Part shown: positions 59,239-59,305 of the stretch, one piece after another
Numbering within the stretch: position 1 is the first letter of the stretch
Layout of the letters: each line of letters starts with the position of its first letter
Assembly: GCA_016210515.1 (NCBI GenBank)
Contig: JACQTZ010000021.1
Span: 1-59,305, forward strand
Source: Chloroflexota bacterium
GTDB lineage: Bacteria > Chloroflexota > Dehalococcoidia > UBA2985
DNA length: 59,305 nucleotides
Direction of reading: 5' to 3'
Program-made: the position numbers and the translations under genes
The notes under the pieces: model-generated
Database searches by the model: none
Seen by the model: the letters and a program-made list of their open reading frames with translations, nothing else
What the model was told of the DNA's origin: nothing

Positions 59239-59295
59239 CCGCTCGTCCTGAGCGAGTTTACCCTGAGCGTAGCCGAAGGGAAGGATACGAGCGGT
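59239..59295. repeat. repeat unit with terminal inverted repeats, copy 2
   Basis: CCGCTCGTCCTGAGC, GTTTACCCTGAGCGTAGCCG, AAGGGAAGGATACGAGCGG; nearly identical to 59121-59178, in the same orientation, 118 bases apart. Confidence 0.8.
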
Positions 59296-59305
59296 GGTGT
59301 AGCAC

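Noticed and set aside
59100..59305. Possible CRISPR array
   Set aside because: The units differ in sequence, are themselves palindromic with terminal inverted repeats, and only two copies with an unrelated spacing are present; no cas genes.

Overview
The window looks like a stretch of chromosome from a GC-rich bacterium, most likely a Chloroflexota member (Dehalococcoidia-like). That guess rests on the gene families, frequent GTG/TTG starts with strong Shine-Dalgarno sites, and abundant short intergenic repeats; no marker was searched. Most genes are housekeeping and intact; accessory material clusters near 51.6-53.8 kb and at the right end.

Layout. 1-2.8 kb: clpC (cut by the window edge) and a four-domain rpsA, then a solitary 5S rRNA gene with its own promoter. 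3.5-10.3 kb: a phosphotriesterase-family hydrolase, rarA, and a peptide-type ABC transporter without ATPase genes. 10.5-13.8 kb: a secreted protein, a membrane histidine kinase and two response regulators packed with overlapping ends. 14-16.8 kb: tRNA-Thr(CGT), a cupin, a zinc-ribbon coiled-coil protein, RNase P RNA and birA. 16.8-17.7 kb: a two-domain rhodanese whose catalytic cysteine codon is TGA, followed by a SECIS-like hairpin, so probably a selenoprotein. 17.9-20.7 kb: an amidase pair and recF. 21-25.3 kb: a nitroreductase, then a TPP riboswitch with terminator leading an unknown gene, a RelE-like gene and thiG-thiE-thiS-thiO. 25.8-30.3 kb: ilvE, plsY, a membrane protein, a PAP2-fold protein lacking its catalytic histidines, a CpsB-type PHP phosphatase that seems to start at ACG, and a tandem GNAT protein.

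30.5-41 kb, minus strand: a dense block with comF, hpf, glyA, rpsF-ssb-rpsR, a PpiC-type foldase, hom, thrC, a CelD-type acyltransferase and a GT4 glycosyltransferase. 41-50 kb, plus strand: a HAD hydrolase, a NarL-type kinase/regulator pair, a receiver-membrane protein, a lone cyclic-nucleotide-binding domain, then an electron-transfer module: a CuA-cytochrome c fusion, a Tat-exported four-cluster iron-sulfur protein, an NrfD-type quinol-interacting membrane protein and a small membrane subunit. No haem-copper subunit I or molybdopterin subunit is present. 50-59 kb: a MOT1-type molybdate transporter, two toxin-antitoxin pairs, a NucS-like nuclease, mfd, and a DNA methyltransferase fused to an Mrr-like nuclease domain.

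At least two families of short palindromic repeats fill most long gaps; pieces of one lie in frame inside comF and mfd. The leading leads are the TGA rhodanese, the CuA/FeS/NrfD module, and the riboswitch operon interrupted by a RelE-like pair.
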